Below the pieces are notes generated by a model. The model saw only the letters and a list, made by a program, of their open reading frames with translations, was not told where the DNA came from and made no database searches. The translations under genes and the position numbers were made by a program. From Chrysoperla carnea (lineage: Eukaryota; Arthropoda; Insecta; Neuroptera; Chrysopidae), in contig NC_058337.1 of NCBI RefSeq assembly GCF_905475395.1, positions 97,396,368 through 97,460,367 of the forward strand: 64,000 bases of DNA. The letters are read 5' to 3'. This document shows, piece after piece, positions 11,310 through 23,305 of the stretch. The stretch's first letter is position 1, and each line of letters begins with the position of its first letter.

Positions 11310-13622
11310 TAGTTTATAATTATTTTCTTTATAAATAAAAACCGGTAAAAATCATGAATTTCCATACAATTTAAAAGTACATTTTCTTTATTTTATCACA
11401 AATAAAAAATTGTGACTTGAATCACTATATAATTCTATACACTCCATATAATGATTAAAATAAGTAGCAAAGTTTTCTATTCATTCAAATATTTATTTTC
11501 CTTAAATAATGATATCATAAACAAACACTCGCATACTTAATTATCACACATTGCAGTAAAATGATGAAGATCGACATACAATTTAAATTATATAGGTACA
11601 TAAGTTAAAGTTGTTACAAAGATTATCAATTTATAATTATGTTATGTAATTAGAAATTGTATTTTAATAATAATAATTTTTATTTTATTTACAATAGGTA
11701 ATTTAAAATTTATTCATCAAATTATTAATTAATCATTATTTTCCCGAGCATCTGTGTAATAATTAACCTATTATATGAACCTAGCAAAATCTTTTTATCT
11801 GGGGAGAATCAAATCCGATTAGTGAAAACCGCATCGAAATGTAGTGATTGATTTACTCCTAATTCATTAAAATATTTTCAATAGCCAATCGTTGAAACTT
11901 AAGAATATTCGTCGTTTTTTGAGGCATTCAAAATCTTTATGTGATTTGTTACCATATATTTTTCACTGTAGAATAGCATGGTGTTTATTAGACTTTACCA
12001 GAGTCACTAACTCATTAGCTATTAGAGAATCGAATAAAAATGGCAGTGAGTTTTGTTCTATTCACATTTTACCCCAATGTACCACCAGATAGGCCTTCAG
12101 CCTGAGAGTAAACTTCGGCCTTGTTTTTTATGTATAGGCAGTTTTTAAACACAAATATGTTAAAAATTTTGCAAATATACGGCAAAACTTGATAACATTT
12201 TTTATAATGTTGGTTATTTTAAGTGAAAAAAATATATGTCATTCTAATGACATAAAATAGTTTTGGATTATTTTGTGCCATTTACGATGAATAGTATCTT
12301 CAAAATAAGACCACAGTCAATAATATTGATGAAGTATTAAGGGATATATGGAATCCTGACAAAAATACCATTAGAAAAGTAATATAGGAAAATTTTTTGA
12401 AATATTTATAAGCCTTTCTAAGGTGGCCATGGCCATTGAACTGACAAGCATCCTACTTATCAAGCTATTTCTAATTATCAAAACCATCGGGTGGGTATTT
12501 TGAATGATTAGTTTTTTTTTAATAATCAAAGAATCGGAAAACAATTTTTTGTTCCAAGTAGTGCAATTTGCGACATTTTGATTCTTTTACTTGAATTTTT
12601 TGTTTTGTAGTTTTTTTAGCTGCGCGTATAATTGTTTTTTTAATTGTTATCACCTATGCCATTTTATTTGTATTACAAACCGCAAGAAACCATAAAAAAT
12701 GTTTATACTGATAGATCGTTTAAATAACCCGTTTTGTTAAAGTAGTTTTTTTCTCAGTAACTCTGATAGATTTTCTACTCTCTAAAAAATTTTTAATAAC
12801 CTATTTTCGAACAAATTATGCAGAATGTTACATTAAGTAATAAATCTTATAATTGATCAAAAAATAATAATATTGTTATACAGACTGTCTCTAAAACGTC
12901 TTCACAACACTCAAACCAAATTAAATACAGCTGCTCAATAAATCGATTTAGCTAAACTTGCTTCGTTTGAGAATTCGGTAGTCCTAAAGTTGAAGAATTA
13001 AGTTCGTTTTTTGTAACTTAACTCTAAACGTGAAATGCTATTTTGCTAAAACTAAATATGTTGACATTGTTTTATAGAACAAAACAGCCCACAGGATTGT
13101 GCCCTTTGAAGACAGTCCATGTGTAATTCTTATAGGCCCCAATTTAAATTTTCATTTAAAAATGGTTGACTTACAAAAATCAAATATTAAAAAGAAAATT
13201 TTGATTAATATTTAAATGATAAATGTATACAACTTATAAAGTTTTATTATTATTTTTATGAATTTAGCAAAATATGTTTTGCACCTAATAAAATTTTTAA
13301 TGCAAGTGATGATCCAAGTTATAAATTATGTACCTACTTGAGTGTTTATGAGAGTCCTCTACTATAGAGACGAGTTAAATGTGTAATGTAATAATTCTAG
13401 ATCATATCTCCGTATGTATGATTTATTAACTGGAGGGTGTTACAATAAAATCTCATTTAATGTACACAAACTATAATTGAAAATTATAATTACAATGTTA
13501 TTAAATAAATAGGACGTACGAAAGGATTGTTTTGTTTTATTATCGAAAACTATATTATTATAGGTATTTGTGTCACAAGTAATAACATGTTGTTTTACAA
13601 TAATAACGGCGAAATTATAAAA
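11310..13622. other. Non-coding stretch, nothing recognised
   Basis: AT-rich sequence with many stop codons in all frames. The longest open frame is 66 codons and has no recognisable content. I see no repeat pair or exon signal here. Confidence 0.6.
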
Positions 13623-14270
13623 TAGAGCAGGCGCTAGATAGATTTGAGTGTGTAAAAGTAGAGGACCGCATTTTGTCAATTTATTCTTATTCAGAAAAGA
13701 TTATCGATTAATTTTCCGGATGTTGCCAGAAATCCTATTGATCCAATTTTCGCATGTCACCCCTCCCCCCTCCATAGACACAATCTAATGTCAATTTTTT
13801 CCACCAAATAAAGCCACCTGTTTTTTGGATAATTTTACGTCAAAAAGGCTGCCTTGTGATGTTTTCTTAAAGTTCACCATATTTGAGTTATTAACAGTTG
13901 TTTTCAAAGATGAAAATTAATGCGAATAAATTAAATAACCATCTTTGAACATTTTTTATAAAGATCTGAAGAGTCATTACAGATTGTTTGATTTTAAAGC
14001 TTCAATTTTAATTGTTAAAAATTGTTTAAAAACTTGTTTTTAAAAACCTCGGGTAGCTTTATTTGGTTCAAAAAATTGACATTTGGCTATTTCTGTGCAG
14101 GAGAGGGGGTATACAAAAATTGGACCAATAGGATTTAGGACCAACCCTAAGTTTAAAATTGCTTTGGTGCTCGTACTACCTTATTCTATAATTTTTCCTG
14201 AACAATAATCAATTTACAAAATGCGGTTCTCTACTTTTGCACACTCAATTCTATCTAGTGCCTGCTCTAA
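13623..14270. mobile_element. Foldback element with arms of about 330 bp
   Basis: The left end TAGAGCAGGCGCTAGATAGA is mirrored at the right by TCTATCTAGTGCCTGCTCTA. Pairing continues inward: GTAGAGGACCGCATTTTGT with ACAAAATGCGGTTCTCTAC, ATCCTATTGATCCAATTTT with AAAATTGGACCAATAGGAT, and TGTCAATTTTTT with AAAAAATTGACA. The arms are about 85-90% alike by eye. It sits 0.4 kb before the first recognised kinase exon and has no coding capacity. Confidence 0.8.
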
Positions 14271-14677
14271 ATAGAAATAATGATACAAGAGCTATTATAA
14301 ATAATTGAATGTTGAATATCAAAAATCCAAATGTTTCTAATATAAAACTCTACCTGCTGAATAAATAATTAATTAAACTGTAAATTTTAACTAAAAGCAC
14401 CAACCTATAAAAATAAAAATCCAAAATCTTAAATTTAAAAAAAGTTCTGAAAGCTTCTTTGTACAATCTTAATTAAAATTATTACGTCACACGATGTTTT
14501 ACGAAATGTTTTCTTCGAACGTTTTCGTTTGAAAAGTTTTTTAGAACTGTACGTAATTTTCAAATTAGTTTGAAAAAATAAAAATTCTTTTGTTATAAAA
14601 CTTTATATGTGATCTTTCCACTTTAGTCAAAAAATATTTTGTTCAACAATTTAATTCTGATTTTTTGTTTGTTTCAG

Positions 14678-17600
14678 AAGGTGGATCCAGAATTGATCTT
14701 TACAAAACAAGAACGAATTGGGAAAGGATCATTTGGTGAAGTATTCAAAGGTATTGATAATCGTACCACGCAGGTCGTGGCAATTAAAATAATTGATTTA
14801 GAAGAAGCTGAAGATGAAATTGAAGATATACAACAAGAAATTATGGTACTATCACAGTGTGATAGTCCATTCGTTACAAAATATTTCGGGTCATATCTTA
14901 AGGTAAGCTTTCTTATTGTTAACTTAATTTTAACGTAAAGGTGTGCCACATTCAATAGTTCTATCTTATTAATGGTACGTCGAATCCGTGCCGTCTTAGC
15001 CTTTTAAAAGCTCTATGCTCTTTAAGGAATACATAGCTTACATCAGAAGAAGCAATAAATTTCATATGTGAACAGGTGGCCAAATTGACGAATAGAATAG
15101 AGGAAACCTGATCGGATGGAAAAACTTTAAACAAATTTTCTGCTTAGAATTACACCCCCTATATTTTTACACAGTAGTTTTGGAGCATTCCATTTGTATA
15201 TATTTATATTTGACGCATTATTTTTACCTTTAGGGTTGAATTTTCTTGTCACGTAAAAAATTTATAATTGTCTTATATTTTAAAGTACACTTTTTATTGA
15301 ATTTTTTTTTAAATTAATTAATTATTTCCAATTTTCGCAATAATTATATTATTACTGGCCGATATACCCGAAATACGAAACAGCCTATAATAAGACATGT
15401 CACGTATAGTAATTTGAAATCTACTAACTTTTTTTATCTATGAACTTATATCTTCTTTCTTAATTTCTTATCTGTGAACTTTTCTTATTTAAAGATTGTG
15501 TCATGGCTCTATCCATTATCAAATTTTGCTTATTCGATTGAATTGTGAAATTTAATAACTTAAAAATTGAAATGGAATAAACGTGTTAAGTATTACACCA
15601 AAATAATATAATTTTATAGCCTTAAGCTGTTTGTATAATGTTTGTTTATTTATCAAAATAATAATAACACAAAATTATAATACCGTTTTACCATTGCGTG
15701 TTTTTTTGTTGACCACAAAATTTGTTGCTATGGTATAAAAATAAAATTGTTGTAATTCAAATCGGGGCCTCTTAAGGCCGTTCATTACCTATAGTTTGAG
15801 GCGTAAGAGTTATGAGAGGCAAAATATTTTAAAAATCAGGCAAATTGCATCAATACAACAGATAATTTGTTGTTTCTTCTTCCTCGTCGCATTACTCGCA
15901 TACATTGCCATTGGTAATTCCTCATTTTTTCATATTGATTTCAATGGCAGGGTTTCCCGTGATGACTCCAGTGATTGTGCACACTAGGCCTTATCTTATG
16001 ATTTAACAGTCTATTTGTGCCATTGATATCAATCTTCAGATACAGATTCCGAATAATAAAACAATCATCTCAATCCTACCATATCTCCCCGAGTTTTGTT
16101 TGTGATTTTATCGATAGTATCTTTTAGCAATTTGCTCGCTGACAGCGATGAGTCAATCTCCCATATTTCTCGCCACATCTTGACTAGGCAACCATTGCCA
16201 ACACACTTGGCCATTGTGTATCCAGGACTACGCTTATCGACAACGCCATCGATCAACTATCTTTGATCTTGTCACCGTTGATGTAATTCACATAATTATA
16301 ACCTAGCTATCTTGTTAATTTTTGTCTCGGTCGCTTAACAGCTTAACTGCTCTCTTATTGCGCATATTTTCATCGGTAGTATACTGCAACCATTCTCCAG
16401 TAAACAATTCTTGAATGTCGAGTACATCTTTTTACAGCCACATAGGCATATATTGATGTGGCTTGTTCTCACGGACATAAGCAAAAAAATTAAATGTTGA
16501 ATTGTTACTTATTTTAGGTTATTCAGCCACTATAGTCAAGTTTATAAAAATTTGCTCATATATGCATGTGTATACTATTTATGACAACGGTAATGTTACT
16601 GTACATAATACTTAGACGTGGTGTGTATACATATACTCAATACACACACACACACAACTTGATTTTTATAAGTTCAGTAATTATGGAAAACCGCTAAATT
16701 TCTTCAAGCTATTTTGCTTAGCTGAACTTACGGTTATGTTAAACAGCTGATTCGGCAATTCAATTAAAGCATATACTACGTTGGCTCTCATCTTCTTATC
16801 TCCATGAATATTGGATCTTCAAAATAGGGCATCATATTTTAAACAGATTACTTAATGGGATCCACAATACTTAATGGGATCCTTAAATCCTAAGCATTAC
16901 AAGCTTTTGCACGTATGTATGTGAATGACCCAAAAAAAAAACATTATTTTTACTTTTTAATGCCATAAAAATACTAGTAATATGTTTTTTTTTAATTTAC
17001 TAATACATGCTGAAGGCTGCGATTAAAGCAAAGTTTCTGAATAATTTTATTACACAATTAAAGCGCATGTCATCATCATGATTAATAAAAGCAATCAATA
17101 AATAATATAGAATACAAGCCCACTTATTATTTATTGCAAATTATTATAATATATTATTTATTAATTTACAATAAATTGACTGTGACGCAAGCCATCCATA
17201 TCTAATTTGTTATAAATAATTAAAGTTGGTACAATAAACATAATATTGATAAAAAATATACTCATACAACTTAGTGTACACATATTATTTTCTAAACAAA
17301 GTTATAATGAAGAAACACCAGGACTTCTCACAGATACTTGAATCATAACTCGCAAAGGAAATCCGAGTTTGACAATTGTTACGCATGTGCAGAGTGAATT
17401 TTTTGTGCCTAAATATCATTTTTCAAGACCAAAAAATAAATTATATTTGTTTAATAGCTGTAACTCCTTTAAAATAAAACACACCCCTCAAATCATCGCA
17501 AGGAGGAAAATTTACGATATCAAATCCCCCGAGTCTCAGAACATTGTTTTGCAGGTTGCTTTTTTCAATTAGTGCCCATTTCCGAAAAAAAGAACATAAG

Positions 17601-20600
17601 CTTTCCAAAAATATTTTCACATTATCGGTTCCATACCCGGTATGTACCAAAAATGTGTATCACGCCATTTTCAATATTTCTGAAGTCGGTTTCAATCTCT
17701 GAGGAAATTCGCTTAGCTAACGCAGCTACTGCGCTACGAATTTTTTAATATTAGTATCGGCCTTTACGATTTATAATTTCTGATATTGTTCTAATAGCAT
17801 TATTTAGTGTAAATTTCAATAGTATATATCACATACTATTATTCTAGTTCTAGTTGTATATTGTTTGTTTATTATTATAATGTTTTTGTTACTGGAGGGC
17901 GCAGTTCCGCATCCGGTGATTAAACAATAAACATATCAGAATATCAGATGCACTTCACTTCGCTATTGTATGTTCACTATATTTAGTACCATATATATTC
18001 ACCTTAATATTACTATCTACTTCCTAGAACATACTTTAAATGACGCTGCGTTTTCAACTTTATCGTGCTAGTATTTCTTTCTGCTTTTACTTCCAAAGAA
18101 TTTTTTGCATGTAAAAGGCACAATAAACAATTTTTAACAATCGAGTTTTATCACTACTGAATTTCGAATATTTCTTTTCTTATTGAAATTAGGTAGGGAT
18201 GATGTACGGCTTGGATCTGAGAGCGAATACTTTTAACGCGGTATTTACGGTAGTAAAACAACCTAATTTTGGTATGGCAAATTAAAATTTAATTCTTTAA
18301 TTATAAAACTAAATTTTATTAAAATTACCGCCACACAAAACTGATTTGAAAACATTTTTTTAACTATAAGAATGCACCCTATAAATATATCCACTCATAA
18401 CCAAACTCTTGAATTGGGTGAAAATTTTCCTCAAAAACGGCTTCAGTACTTTTCTAGAACATATCTAAAAAATGCGAAAGTAATTCTGTCAGTCTATATG
18501 TTATAGCAGGTTGGAATTTGAGTAATTTTGACGATAATCAGCTCTTATGTCGCAACCGTTTTGCACAGTGTAACAAAAACTATTCCTTGGAAATTGTTAG
18601 ATAAAACTCGAATAATCATGATTCACTACAATTTTTATAAAAAGCAAACAAACCTTTGCAATCAATAATAAATCATTTTAGAATTTGATTTCCTCTAAGT
18701 ATAAAAAAAAGAAAGAAATACAAATACAAATCTTAAAAATTAATTAAAGTTTACGAACTATTAAAAAATTCAATTGAATTAAAATTGGAAAATGAAGTTG
18801 CTTAGAACTGTCAGAAAAACAATTCGTAATACTATTTCAAAATCAATTATTAATAAAATATCTGTCAAGTGTTTAGCCCCAATTTTCGACTCTATAAGAG
18901 GTGAAGTTTAAAAAAAAAAAGTCATTAAAAGCTCTAATTTAACTGTTTTTTTATACAGTTCCCTTTCGTTTCTCGTATTAATTTTGGGATCTTAAAGCTA
19001 TTTAAATATTACTTTCCGTTTGTCTCACTTTACCTTAGATAGTCTATATCACAGATTCTTCGACTTATGCAAAATTTGGTACAAGGATATACTCAAATTA
19101 ATCATACATAAATGTGAAAATTCTGTAAACTCACTCAAAGTAAAACCCGTGGGGGGAAACTTTGAGGTTTTGTGTAACCAAACTAGCTAGTAAACACCAT
19201 ATTTTGAACATCATTAAATTTCCTAAAAATTATAGTGCATATAATAATATTGTTGTTTTTATTTGTTACAGGGTACAAAATTATGGATTATTATGGAATA
19301 TTTGGGTGGTGGTTCCGCTTTGGATCTCATGAAAGCTGGTAGTTTTGAAGAAATGCACATTGCTATAATACTTCGTGAAGTATTAAAAGGCTTAGATTAT
19401 CTTCATAGCGAACGTAAATTACATAGAGATATAAAAGCCGCTAATGTCCTATTAAGCGAAATGGGTGATGTAAAATTAGCTGATTTTGGTGTTGCGGGTC
19501 AATTAACAAATACAACAAGTAAACGAAATACATTTGTGGGAACACCATTTTGGATGGCACCAGAAGTTATCAAACAATCTGCATACGATTCAAAAGCAGA
19601 TATATGGTCATTAGGTATTACAGCTATTGAATTGGCTAAGGGTGAGCCACCAAATTCTGAATTGCATCCAATGCGAGTTTTATTTCTCATTCCAAAAAAT
19701 AACCCACCTCAATTAACTGGAAATTATACAAAACAATTTAAAGAATTTGTGGAAGCTTGTCTAAATAAAGATCCAGAAAATGTAAGTGACAATGTAAATG
19801 ACAATTGAAATTAGTTTTTTATATTGAAATTTTATTTTTTAGAGACCTACAGCCAAAGAATTATTGAAGTTTGCGTTTATAAGAAAAGCAAAAAAGAATT
19901 CATATTTAATAGATCTTATTGATAGATATAAAAAATGGAAATCGCAAAGAAGTGAAGAAAGTGAAACTGAATCTGAAAATTCTGATTCGTAAGTTAAAAT
20001 TTTGCTAACTAAATTTTCTCATGGGTGAAAAGTAACAATTATTTTTAGGTGATTAGTACTTGTATTTTGAAGACTAAATCTTCCGCTTAGTAACTTTTTT
20101 CGTTCAAAATTTTTTCTTACCATCAATATTTTTAAGCGTCACAAACCTGGGATTAAAGTTAGTATACCTTGATATATATTACATATAAACAGGGTATAAT
20201 AAAGATTGTGGGATTTTACAGTCACAGATAGTGTTATATAAGAAATAAGAAAATGATTCTCTTAAGACTTGTGTCAAACAACTGTATGAACTCGAACAAG
20301 CACTTCTGTTCTGCATATAATTTTTACAAGTAGTCGAATATATTAATTGTATACAGTTAAAAGCGGTTTACTAAACAACACTCCCGGCATCGTGTCGAAC
20401 TTATCAAGGAGTTAAATTTAATAAATAATAGAAAGAATTAGTTCGCAAACGACTCTAAAAATTAATTTGTCTTTTTTATAACTTTTTATTTGATGATTAA
20501 CGCTCCTCTGCTTCTATATATTATAATATTGTTGAATTATTGGAATTTTTAACTAAAATAATACAACTATATTGATTTTTTATTATTGTCAAAGCTTTAG

Positions 20601-21958
20601 AACAAGTAACAAAATTTAAAAAAATGCACAACAAATATTTAGTTATATTTACGCACCCTTTTTAGAAATTATATTAACGAATTAATTATAACGAATAACA
20701 TTTACTTGTAGGGAAGAATCAAAGCAAGAAAGTGATTTAGATGAACCATGGATAATGACCGTTAAAGGACCACATTCAATAATGCCTCATACATTAGACG
20801 ATCTCTCTTTAACACCGAACCACAAGGTGCCTCATAATAAAGTTCAAAATGGATCTGGTCCTCCATTAACTAAATCGCCGCCAAAAGATTCAAATTTAAA
20901 TCATTATCGATCATCAGAAAAAGCAACACCGGTAAAAATTGTTTGATAATATCTAAAATAAATTTGATTAAAATAATTATTCAATTTTTTATTTTATAGT
21001 CGTCCCGTCCTGCGTCTACCGCACCACCACCACCAGCAGAAAATAGAAAGGAACAACGCGAAAGAGAACGAGAGCGTGAAAGAGAAAGAGATCGTGAAAG
21101 AGATCGTGAACAACAAAGAGATCGTGAACAGCAACAACAACAACAAAGAGAAGCATTAAAAGATCAACAACAAAGGGATAAACGAATGTCTAGGGAATTA
21201 AGTCCATTAGATCATCGGGGAAATAATGATCAGTCAACTGAACCAATTGTTGAAAAGAAATTGTCATCGAAACGAAGTAGTGATGGCAGTAACAGTCGAG
21301 ATGTTTCTAATTCTAAATCTTCAGTGCCAAGATCACAGTGCTTATCAGGAGTTATTTATCCATTAATGTCCGAGGTATGTTTTTTTTTTTAAATACACTA
21401 GTAGTACAAGGTTTGACAACAAACTTAAACAATCGTTTATCATTGAGCTAATTTTCGCGTTAACTGCATTCAAATGCAAACGCGTTAACTGCATTGAACT
21501 GCAAAAAAAGGTTGTGTTAGAATTTAAATATCATAAAAATCAAGACGTGTAATTGCTTTAGTAAAACTCTTGTATAAGTTAATTTTTCGTGATTTTGGAA
21601 GAACATAATGAGTGAATTGATTCATAAAATTTTGTGTTTTTTTCAAATGTTTTCAAAGTTTACAACCCTAGTGTATGCTGATTCTATGTATTAATTTTTA
21701 ATTATCTGTATATCTATTTTTTAGCTACAGCGAAAACAACATTATAATGGACGTGGTCAAGAATCATCACATAAAAATACGGATGTGATTGAAGAACTAA
21801 AAAATGCATTTGAAATTGCTGAAAGAACTAGTCCTGGTATTAGTGAATTATTTGTTAAAGAAATGGTGCAGAAATTAGTTCCATCATTATCTGAACAAAG
21901 ACTAAAAGGCGTTATGGAAAAAATAATGAGGTACAATTATACACTGATTGATCCATGA
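14678..21958 (+). CDS. GckIII: Germinal centre kinase III (MST3/MST4/STK25-type Ste20 kinase), first exon missing
   Basis: Exons 14678-14902, 19272-19781, 19843-19988, 20712-20931, 21000-21374 and 21725-21958 join in frame with GT-AG introns to give 569 residues plus stop. Counting from the first visible residue, the kinase domain has the glycine loop GKGSFGEV (15-22), VAIK lysine (37), helix-C glutamate (54), [10 protein letters not shown] with catalytic Asp (128), DFG (146), activation-loop Thr in [15 protein letters not shown] (162) and the C-lobe through about residue 245. A charged, R/E/D/Q-rich linker follows. The C-terminal segment ([15 protein letters not shown]...) corresponds to the helical region by which GckIII kinases bind CCM3/PDCD10. 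The family phosphorylates Ser/Thr in the cytoplasm, often within STRIPAK complexes, and in insects acts in tube and junction formation. The linker makes it longer than vertebrate members (about 440). The start-codon exon, expected to be very short, was not found. Confidence 0.95.
15790..16460 (-). pseudogene. Possible decayed coding fragment inside the kinase intron
   Basis: This block has clearly higher GC than its surroundings. On the minus strand it carries protein-like frames that are interrupted: one from about 16445 to 16330 (peptide around [20 protein letters not shown]) and one at 16256-16065 (around [20 protein letters not shown]). They lie in different frames with stops between. I do not recognise the protein. 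It may be a retrocopy or transposon remnant. The composition contrast is real; the protein reading is a guess. Confidence 0.3.
16639..16655. repeat. Short (CA)n microsatellite
   Basis: A run of about eight CA units within the large kinase intron. Simple repeat with no other meaning seen. Confidence 0.7.
19989..20711 (+). other. Kinase gene intron
   Basis: A 723 bp intron that begins GTAAGT and ends CTTGTAG. It interrupts a Ser codon (TC|G). AT-rich, with no repeat or gene recognised. Confidence 0.85.
21375..21724 (+). other. Kinase gene intron before the last coding exon
   Basis: A 350 bp intron beginning GTATGT and ending TTTTTAG, in phase 0. It contains a near-duplicate CGCGTTAACTGCATT at about 21453 and 21481. 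Nothing else is recognised. Confidence 0.8.
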
Positions 21959-22028
21959 AATTGATCCGTCGTTACAATAATAATCATCCTTTAAAAAAAC
22001 AATTAACTACTTCTACACTTGGACAAAT

Positions 22029-22034
22029 AATAAA
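22029..22034 (+). terminator. Poly(A) signal AATAAA, kinase gene
   Basis: AATAAA about 70 bases after the stop codon at 21956-21958. This supports 21725-21958 as the true terminal exon. A second AATAAA follows near 22125. Confidence 0.5.
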
Positions 22035-22506
22035 AACCATGTAAATTTTCTTATTCTATACATGCTTTGTAGAGTGCCAAAATATGCATGTTGCATGATA
22101 ATTAATTGCAAGCAAAAAACATGAAAATAAATCACGTTTATACTCATGAATCATTTCACAGATTGTTTTAGATTACATAGACTTGATCTAGCCAATAACC
22201 GTTTCATAATTTTTTGAAATTTACAAGCTTTTATTGAATACGGTTATTTTTGTATCACGTAAGATTATAGGATAAAATATAGATATAGAATTATAGGAGA
22301 TCATTCTACTATATATTTTTAACAAACAAATGGTACCATAGATAAATGATTCAAACATATTAGCTTTTAGCTTCGAATTTCCAGTCAACCAAGTTTTATA
22401 CCTTTTTCTAAAGTATTTCAATAAACGGGATAGCCTATTAGTTTCAAGTATAGACACGTTCCAAATAAACTGCTAATTAAAAATAAGTCTTAAAATTTTT
22501 CGTAGG

Positions 22507-22585
22507 TTTCCGTGTCACAAGATACGAGAACAGATCAACAAGATTTTTTGTGATTTTTTACCGTTCGTATCTTACAACACAGAAA
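22507..22585. repeat. Imperfect inverted repeat
   Basis: TTTCCGTGTCACAAGATACGA at the left mirrors TTCGTATCTTACAACACAGAAA at the right with a few mismatches, around a spacer of about 31 bases. It may be a tiny MITE. It lies about 0.55 kb beyond the kinase stop codon. Confidence 0.5.
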
Positions 22586-23132
22586 TCATGTCAAGTGAAG
22601 AAGGAGATCTGTTTTCACGCTCAGATTCGTGATGTATTATTTATGAACTATCTGTAACTAAACTTTTTCTAAATTAGGATTTTTTTTTAAATGTTCGAAA
22701 TCAAATCAAATATTGTATTCGCTCTTTCGCCCAAAGTTATAAGTATAAACGTGTATTATCATATAGAATATTTCCATATAAAACTTTATTATTATTTACA
22801 TTAGTTCAATTAACGTAGCTAGTCTATTGATGTATTCGATAGTTAAGTCTTGACAAATTATAATCATATAAATCACCCTGTACGTATCCTCAGTATATTG
22901 TGGTAAATTATACGAGATTTGCCGCTGGTAAAAACTTGCAAGGCGTTATTTCGACTGAAGGCATTATTGCTTACTGGCGGGACCACGTGTTTGTAGTTCC
23001 ATTACTATTGTAACACTTCGGCTAGACCCAAAAAACTGCATACATTTTTTCCAATTTTTGCGTCATTTTTAACCTCCAAACAAAAAAAGGAGGTGTTATA
23101 AGTTTGACCCCTATGTGTGTGTGATCGTTATT

Positions 23133-23305
23133 GAGTATTCTTAGATATGTTTCAAGTGCGAGTTTAGGGTGCCTTATCCGAAACAACTGGAAAATATGCC
23201 ATGATTCTCAAAATCGGTTTGGAGAAGGCTCTAAGGAAAAATTAATTTAATGGAGAGGGTTCTTAGATGTGTTTCAACTGCGTGTTTAGGGTTCCGTACG
23301 TGAAA
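23133..23305. repeat. Imperfect direct repeat, period about 120 bp
   Basis: TTCTTAGATATGTTTCAAGTGCGAGTTTAGGGT near 23139 recurs as TTCTTAGATGTGTTTCAACTGCGTGTTTAGGGT near 23260. An AGGAGGTGTTATAAGTTTGACC segment precedes the first copy. It could be the tail of an old transposable element. Confidence 0.5.

Larger units (their letters stand above)
14903..19271 (+). other. Large intron of the kinase gene
   Basis: A 4.37 kb intron starting GTAAGC and ending TTGTTACAG. It holds a less AT-rich block at about 15790-16460 with decayed coding character (listed separately), a short CA run near 16643, and otherwise simple AT-rich sequence. No second gene is supported. Confidence 0.8.

Noticed and set aside
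13440-13679. 79-codon open frame on the minus strand
   Set aside because: It crosses the border of the foldback element at 13623. Low-complexity residues; no gene context.
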